The translations under genes and the position numbers were made by a program. The notes below the pieces were generated by a model. The model did not search any database, was not told the DNA's origin, and worked only from the letters and a program-made list of their open reading frames with translations. Shown here piece by piece: positions 57,055-64,000 of a DNA stretch of 64,000 nt. This stretch comes from Colletotrichum lupini (lineage: Eukaryota; Ascomycota; Sordariomycetes; Glomerellales; Glomerellaceae). The stretch is from NCBI RefSeq assembly GCF_023278565.1, contig NC_064679.1, positions 186,001 through 250,000 of the forward strand. The letters run 5' to 3'. Every line of letters begins with the position of its first letter. Position 1 is the stretch's first letter.

Positions 57055-60000
57055 ATGTGTACCTTCTACCTGCTATGCGGTCTCAGATGGCATCAGAAAA
57101 AGTCTCAAAACTTGCAGCTTTTTGACACAATTTCTCCCATGTCTCGCCTAGTTGTATTTGGATTTGCGCCAGTGACATTGCTGACATTAACTCCGTTCCA
57201 AGTATTCTACTACTTGCATGCACAGCATGGATATCCTCACGGTTTAACAGCAGCGCTGCTTTTGGTCAGTAAACCCACGGACTCTCTCTACCTCACCTTG
57301 CTTACAGATTGCGACATAACCATTGCATGGACGACAATTACTAACACCAAGCAGAGCGGCCCATACACTTCTCCATCTTGACGCTCCTCGAGTCCGGTCT
57401 ACTCATTGCGATATGGTGCAGACAGATCTCGCCCTGGAAAAGTGCAACCAGCAGCGGGTATCAACTGGCAACCTTTTCAACCTCGAAAAATGACTGGCGA
57501 AAACGACTCCAAGCTGGCATCGATGTCGCGCGCAACCCTCGGTTCTTGTTGTCGCCCTATTTCTTCCTAGGATGCGCTATCGTACTGCGATCGCTGCTCT
57601 TTTGGCGCACTATCCGCACGATCCACTGCTCTTGGGAGAGCTTCGAGGTTCGTAGACCGAGAGCTGTCGCAATGCTGAAGAATTCCCATGGCCGCGAAGA
57701 ACTAACACGCCGCGCACAGGTATTCCTCCCAGCGCTTGTCGTCCTTTACACAACGTTTTCTCCCTCCACCATACGACTCCAACAACACAATGGTGACCAA
57801 GCTCGATCTCGACGCTGCTGTAATGTTGCTCACTTGCGCTACTTCGTCATCGCCATCGCTTGGGCCTGCGCCACGAGGGCCACTCTCGCCCTATCAACAC
57901 AGTCGGCCGGCGCAATATGTCCAGCAGGCTTTCTTCGGTGGGAGAGACAGATCCCCATAGCCCAGGTCGTTACTGTCATTTTGGATGCGCTGCTGCTGTT
58001 TTACCTGTCGAAATGGCGGCAGGACACTGTGGAAGATGCACCGCAGGCTTGGGGATTCGTGTCAAAACTCTTTCTAGGGTCCGCAGGTGTTCTGGCTTTG
58101 CTTGCCTGTTTCTCCCTCCATAACGCTCGAAACACCCGTTGGGCGTTTGGACTTCACTTTGTCGAAATCAGAGATCTACTGACGGACAGCACAGTGGCGT
58201 CGCTGGGGCTGATATTGGGATTTTATGTCATGAGTGACATGCATCCTAGCACGTTGGGCATGATTGTCACTGCTTCAGGCGTTTATGCCCATCAGCTCGT
58301 CCGCATGCTGCAAACCGCGCTACCCATGGACGGCTCTCTGCCCTACATGATAGCTAGTGGTCTTACGATAGTCGGCGTCGGCCTCCTTTTGCGATACGAG
58401 AAGGATATCGCCAGCGCTTCTGGATCTTCGCCGGGAGATCCACGGCTCATTAGGTTTCTCTTGATGTGGTACGTCGTCCTGGTTGGCGTCCTCTGCGGAA
58501 CCTACCTTATCTTTTACCCGGACTTTAACTCCACCGATACTCTATCCTTCCCCGATCTTCTGTCTGCGGCCAATACCAAATCCGACGCCTGGATCGCGAG
58601 AGCGAATCAGAGCTCCACCCTCGAGGTCGCGGCGAAAGAATATCAACAGCGTTATGGTGTGGCACCGCCTCCCAACTTTGATAAGTGGTACGAGTACGCT
58701 GTCGCCAACGGTTCGCCCATCATCGACGATTTCAGCCAGATAAACGACGATTTATTCCCGTTTTGGGGCGTTGAGCCGAAGGTCCTGCGAGATCGTACCA
58801 AGCATTCCTTGGAGATACCGTGGCTTGGCATTGGAGGCATTCGGATTCGGGGGGGAAAGGTTAACGTGGCTCCCGGTACGCCTGGATCCCACATGTGGAT
58901 GATGACCTCTATGAAGAACATGATTGAGGACTTTGCCGAGCATCTCCCCGACATGGACCTTGCCATCAACCTGAACGACGAGCCTCGCGTGGCGATCCCT
59001 TTCGAAGACATGTCTGGACTTCACGGCGTTGGCTTGGAATCGAGGACGAAGCTCCTCAATTCGGAGGATCGAAAGACGTTTGACAGATCCAAGTCAGCAG
59101 TTTGGGGTGATGACGATGCTGTTAAGGGACCTGAGCAGCGGTCACCCTTCTTCGAAGACCGCATTCGAGATCAAAACTACTACGACTTTGTTGCTCCAAC
59201 CTGTCCGCCCGACTCGGCCGCCCGGAACACGAGATGGTGGAGTCGTAAAGAGGCGTGCCGTGGATGTCTCCTGCCGCATGCTATCCGCGTCTTTGAGGCG
59301 CTCGAGAACCCCGTTGTGTCGAACTGGACCTCAGCTACAGACCTCTGCCACCAACCAGACTTGGCATACCTTCACGGATTTCTATTGTCTCCGGCGCCGG
59401 CCCTTTTCACCAGAGATGCGTTTCCCGTGTTCAGTCAAAGCAGGACGTCAGGGTTTGCTGATATATTGGTGCCTTCGCCTTGGAATTACGACGACAAGGC
59501 CGCGTACGATGAGAACGAGGACATGGAATGGAGCAAGAAGAAGAACACCATGTTCTGGAGGGGGTCATCGTCGGATGGGTATGCAGCCTGGGGCTCGTGG
59601 CAGGGTTTCCTCAGGGCTCGGTTCGTCCAAGCTGCAAATTCGATTATGAGGGTTACGAAACTCCAACAGGATGGTCGGACACTGGTCTTGGGACCGGATG
59701 ATCTGCCAAATTTTGATGTTGGCTTCGTGAGCAGATGGACCAAGTGTCACCGAGAGGACTGCCAAAGCGAAAAGGATACCTTCTGGGGCATCGGCCAGGA
59801 CTCACCCGACAAGTCCCAGGTCCCCTTCACCGACCATTGGAAGTACGCACACCTGATGGACCTCGACGGCGCGGGATTCAGCGGGCGCTTCATCCCCTTC
59901 CTCCGCAGCAAGAGTCTCGTATACCGCTCCGGCCTCTTCCGGACTTGGTTCAACGAGAGGGTCCACGCGTGGCGTCACTACGTCCCGGTCGATGTGCGAC

Positions 60001-60203
60001 TCCACGAGCTGTGGGATCTCCTTTCGTACTTTGGAATTGACACGGAAGGCAAGAGGCGAGCAGAGGCCATTGCGGAAGAAGGCAGGGCGTGGAGCCGCAA
60101 AGCGCTCCGGAGAGAAGACATGCGTATCTACATGTTTCGGCTACTGCTGGAATGGGGACGACTTGTGGACGATGAGCGAGATCAACTTGGTTTTGCGGTT
60201 TGA
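57055..60203 (+). CDS. GT90 / CAP10-like glycosyltransferase with N-terminal membrane segments
   Basis: Exons 57055-57268, 57355-57647 and 57720-60203 join to about 996 residues. The first 400 residues hold about 8-10 hydrophobic helices. The second half is a lumenal or extracellular glycosyltransferase of the CAP10-like family (GT90): LPDMDLAINLNDEPRVAIP near residue 580, a Cys-rich part (CPPD, CRGC) and the signature FWRGSSSDGYAAWGSW near residue 780, then HWKYAHLMDLDGAGFSGRF. Related fungal proteins act in capsule or cell-wall glycan synthesis, some as xylosyltransferases. The start is uncertain: ATG at 57055 has A at -3; ATG at 57139 is possible. The second intron (57648-57719, GTTCGT...CTAAC...CAG) is 72 bases without stop, so it could be read through. 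Confidence 0.86.
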
Positions 60204-61271
60204 TGAAATACCCCTTTTTTTCTTGATCTTCATTGCAACACCGGTTCGATAGCATTGGATGCATGGCGTAACTTGGATAAGAACTGGGCATCCGGCGTTG
60301 GGTTGATCAGAAGGCTGGCTCATGCTTGACATCCCATTGATAGAGCATCTAGGGATAACGAGGAACGAACACGATTATAGGTAGCGGCTTTTGGCCACCT
60401 TAGGCACATAAATGAGGACATCGCTGTTATGTGGCACTTCAAGTTGGTTCTGTTCAGATCCATCATTGTAAACTGCTAAGGTCTTCTCATCAGAGTTGTT
60501 ATAATCGGCTTTCGCATTAATTCATTGTGCTGTGTATACCCACTTCAAGTATCGATAATAACCTCCCGGCCATCGATTCGCAACTATGAGTTTCGACTAA
60601 GCCATTCTCCGTGCACTCAGGCCGAGATACCGCTCATTCTATCCGCTGACATCCATCAACAAAACATATCTAATCTTCAGTGTGTCTCTAAGTTCTGATT
60701 GGAAGGTTAGGCTTGCCGCATCTGCAGGAGTGACAGGATAAGCGCCTGCCTTCACAATCTGCTTGGGCTTACCTTACTCCCATTGGCACCTTGCATTGAG
60801 GCAACCGCCGCAGCAGGCAAGAGGCCCGGCCGGCTCTTGACCGTATTCAATCATGCAACAGGCTGGTGTAATGACATAACCGTGACCCCAAAATGGCAAG
60901 TTACTGATTTCTCACACACCGCGAAACTTCAGCCTGATCACATTTTCTTGTCATCACCCTCATGACGAGGCTTCTCCAGTGCTGCATGCCCTTGCCTCTT
61001 GTTCTGCCTTTTCAATCATGGGCATTAATCGCTAGTATCCTCGTTCCTCAAGTCTACCAAGTCTTCCGAAAACAACGACGATCGCTCAGATGCTGGCACC
61101 GACTTTTGAAATGATAGTCCATCCTCCAAGGACACCGCAGGAACAGCAGGCGACAAATTCTATGGCAATCTGGACGCGCCTGCGTGGGAAGAAACGACCT
61201 CCTCACGAAAGACAGGTAAATCTATTGCACGTACCGCTACAAAGAAACCAAATGCATCTCCTCACGGCATC
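60204..61271. other. Intergenic, upstream of the receptor gene
   Basis: Mostly non-coding. A short frame at 61162-61215 (basic, MAIWTRLRGKK) would join in phase to the receptor exon, but the gap (61216-61244) is only 29 bases, too short for a normal intron, so I do not include it. Confidence 0.4.
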
Positions 61272-64000
61272 ATGATCCTGGTCCCGCAACCGTCGGACAA
61301 GACAGGCTGCTTAGACATTGTGGCCATTCACGGGCTCAACGGTCATCGCGAAGAGACATGGACGGACTCCGAAACGGGATTGCAGTGGCTGAGCGACCCT
61401 TCATGTCTGCCGAAAGACATGCCCACGGCACGAGTGTTGACATTTGGCTATAACTCCAAGACTTACTTTAGTCGATCTGAATCAGATATACCGGATTTTG
61501 CCTCAGACTTACTCTGGGCACTGAAAACCCAGCGTACAAGCGAAGAAGAACAACAACGCCCTATTGTCTTCATTTGCCATAGTCTTGGGGGTCTGATTTT
61601 TAAACAGGTACGCGCAGTACCCTCTATTCCTGCTCATTTTTCCTGCCTTGTCCTCTTTTCGCGTTTCCTCTGCAATCTTCCGCAGGACTTCGCTGCTTTG
61701 TGAAGCCACGAGGTACTTCTTGCTGACAGAGAGTCAGGCCGTAATCATGGCCCATGTGCAGGATCGCCACTACTCCTGTATCTTGGACCGTATTCACGGT
61801 GTGGTTTTCTTCGGCACCCCACATCGTGGCTCAAGCCTAGCTACGTGGGACGAAATCGGCACTCGCATTGTCAAAGCTACTACACTCGGATACGCGACCA
61901 ATAGCAAATTATCAAGCAACCTGAAAGTCGATTCAAAGTTTCTGAAAAGTATATCAGAGTCTTTCGCAGCTCGTGGGGAAGAGTTTGAAGTTAGAAGCTT
62001 CTATGAGACTGAGCGGATGAAGGGTCTAAATTGAAAGGTACCGTGGTCAGCTAGGCATTAGGATCCTCCTGAGCCATGTAGTATGTGTGGAAACTGACAA
62101 CTAGAACTCCAGGTCGTCGAGAAAGAATCGGCCACATTGAACTGGCCTAAAAAACTACCCATTGCCTCGAACGCCAACCACTCAGCCATCTGCAAGTTTC
62201 CGTCACCAGAAGACTCAAGATACCAGGCTGCTTCTCTAGCTATCCGTGAGGCGGTGGGAAAATTGGGATCAAGAAGTGATGTTCGTGAGTAGAAGTAACG
62301 GCAAACGCTAGTGACTATCGACATATCGACTAATGGGCCCTGAGGGTTCGATCCGGCGGCAATGGCTTGTCCAAGGAAATTGAACTCAGAATACGAATAC
62401 CATCTTGGCCAGATCGACGACCCGATACCCAAGACTTGCGATTGGGTTACATCACATGAGATATGGACTCTATGGGGCTCGGTACCAGGCTCAGCCCTCC
62501 TATGGATCTCAGCCGATGCTGGCTGTGGAAAGTCGGTAGTAGCGAAGTATCTTGTCGACTTTTTCCAGAAACGAACCTTCGGCGCACATCTCCACACGCA
62601 TGTCTGATACTTCTTCTTCAAGGAAGGACTAGAAAATCAGGACAATGCTTCGTCAGCTGTTTCGGCGGTCCTTCACCGGCTACTCTCCAAACAAAGTCAG
62701 GTCATGCATCACGCCATGGCCAAATACCTCAGCATGCCGAAGAGTAGCCTCAATCGTTTTCCCACACTTTGGTCTATTCTCCTAGCGACAATGAATGATA
62801 GAAACACAAAAAGCATGGTGTTTATACTAGATGGTCTAGATGAGTGCGAAGAGAAGTCCTTGGATGAGCTCGTCAAAGCTCTGGCGGACTTCTTCCAGTC
62901 TCGCAAAGAAATAACCGCCGAATCGAGACCAGCCTGCAAAATCGTTCTCCTAAGCCGACCGCTCAACTCAGTCGAAAGCAGGTTTGGACTCCGGTCGGGT
63001 AATGGTAAGCTTAACATTGGCTCACAGGACAGGAAGAATGGTTGCAGTTTCAGGCTTAGTGCCGAGGAAGAGAGTGTCTCCGTTGCGAAGGATATCGCTC
63101 AATTCGTAATATCAAAAGTTTCGGATCTTGGTCAGCAATCAGAATTGTCTACCAAAATTCTTGATCGGCTGAAAAAACGGCTTATCAGCAATGCTGATTA
63201 CACTTTCCTCTGGGTGTCTTTGGTCTTGAACATCGTAAAAGAAGCTGAAGTTGACGGAATTTCAATGGATCAGATCGAAGCCATCTTGGCCACTACCAGG
63301 CTCGAAGACGTTTACGACAAGCTTTTGTCCGGTCGAGCATCACCTTTGAAGACCAGGAAGGTTTTACTACTCATCCTTGCCGCCGTTCGCCCATTGACTT
63401 TAGATGAATTATGCGGAGCTGTGGAAGTCAATCAAGACTACCACCAACAGCCAGATACAAAAGAGTCAAAACGAGCTTTGAACCACTCAGAATTGAGGCT
63501 CTCTGAGGATCATCTCGGAAAGCAGACGAAGGTGTCAGAGCTCGAGGCCTTCCAAAAGCCCAAAACTGCCAGGGCCACGACGGTCTTATCACCAAACTCC
63601 TCATCTTCCGCAGTCAGACCAGTGAAGAAGAATACGAAACGAAGAGTCATCACTAGAAACGGAAGCATAATGAGATCAACAAACCTTACGCCGAAGCTGA
63701 GAAATATCGAAAGACGAGGTATGACGGCTGCTTCCCTCCGGCCTAAGGCGAATTATGATACCATCAATCGACAGCCAGCAACGCAGATGCGAACGGTTTC
63801 TAATCTGCAAGAGCTGCAAAGTTTTGTGCACAGGCCGTTCATAAATCATCTACGCCAAATTTGCGGCCATTGTGTCAGGATCCGCAATCAGAAAATATAT
63901 CTAGTCCACCAGACAGCCCGCCAATTCCTTCTGGATAGAGACAGCGAGCTGGACTCCAGGATGATTTTTCGATGGAAAAGGTATTCTCTAGCCACAGACC
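61272..64000 (+). pseudogene. NOD-like receptor (alpha/beta hydrolase plus NACHT), interrupted by TGA codons, 3' end outside window
   Basis: Probable exons are 61272-61607, 61738-62037, 62113-62284 and from 62345 to beyond the edge. The N-terminal domain is a serine-esterase/lipase-like fold: DIVAIHGLNGHREETW, the nucleophile elbow CHSLGG, then VVFFGTPHRGS. It is followed by a NACHT P-loop (DAGCGKS, 62515-62535), the Walker B strand FILDGLDECEE (62821-62853) and the LLSRP sensor. This architecture is a fungal STAND receptor of nonself recognition or heterokaryon incompatibility. Two TGA codons lie in frame: 62032-62034, next to a weak donor (GTACCG) and possibly intronic in another model, and 62605-62607, inside the strand after the P-loop (HTHV then YFFFK), not easily removed by splicing. 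Called pseudogene for that reason; a base error could explain it. Usual partners (WD, ankyrin or TPR repeats) would lie beyond 64000. Confidence 0.72.

Noticed and set aside
61162..61244. Extra first exon of the receptor joined through 61216-61244
   Set aside because: The phase fits but the intron would be 29 bases without a branch site, below the normal fungal minimum.

Overview
The window looks like nuclear DNA from a filamentous ascomycete, most probably a Sordariomycete. The genes are split by short introns (about 50-130 bases, GT-AG with CTRAC-type branch sites). The families are fungal (Zn2Cys6 factor, OPT transporter, GT90, NACHT/STAND receptor). Two LTR retrotransposons carry the signature of repeat-induced point mutation (RIP). 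Exons were joined by eye from splice signals and frame continuity; no alignment or transcript data was available.

Region 1-9930 is a normal gene region: the 3' end of an MFS sugar-type transporter, a small secreted protein, a PaaI-type hotdog thioesterase, an NmrA-like NAD(P)-binding protein (minus) and a divergent five-exon Zn2Cys6 transcription factor. At 9984-17338 a RIP-mutated Ty3/Gypsy chromovirus sits inside exon 1 of a membrane-anchored glycosyltransferase gene, flanked by the 5-base duplication ACGCC. A 3.9 kb island (17339-21280) holds the rest of that gene and a LITAF-domain gene. A RIP-mutated Ty1/Copia element follows (21281-28641, duplication GTTTG). Next come a second small secreted protein and an 11-exon OPT oligopeptide transporter (minus).

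From 33584 to 45550 there is almost 12 kb of GC-normal DNA in which I support no gene; its last 1.5 kb is a pyrimidine-rich leader. Then follow a TBC (RabGAP-type) protein whose catalytic fingers look replaced, eIF3b (minus) and CCT2 (plus) sharing a promoter, a polytopic GT90/CAP10-like glycosyltransferase, and at the right edge an incomplete NOD-like receptor (alpha/beta hydrolase plus NACHT) with in-frame TGA codons.

No operon-like pathway links all the genes. The local themes are a possible regulator/reductase pair (NmrA and Zn2Cys6), a housekeeping pair (eIF3b and CCT2), and a transposon-rich part with secreted proteins nearby. I did not find a clearly new multi-gene system. The strongest leads are the transposon-split glycosyltransferase, the decay of RIP toward the outer LTR edges, the fingerless TBC domain and the TGA-interrupted receptor.
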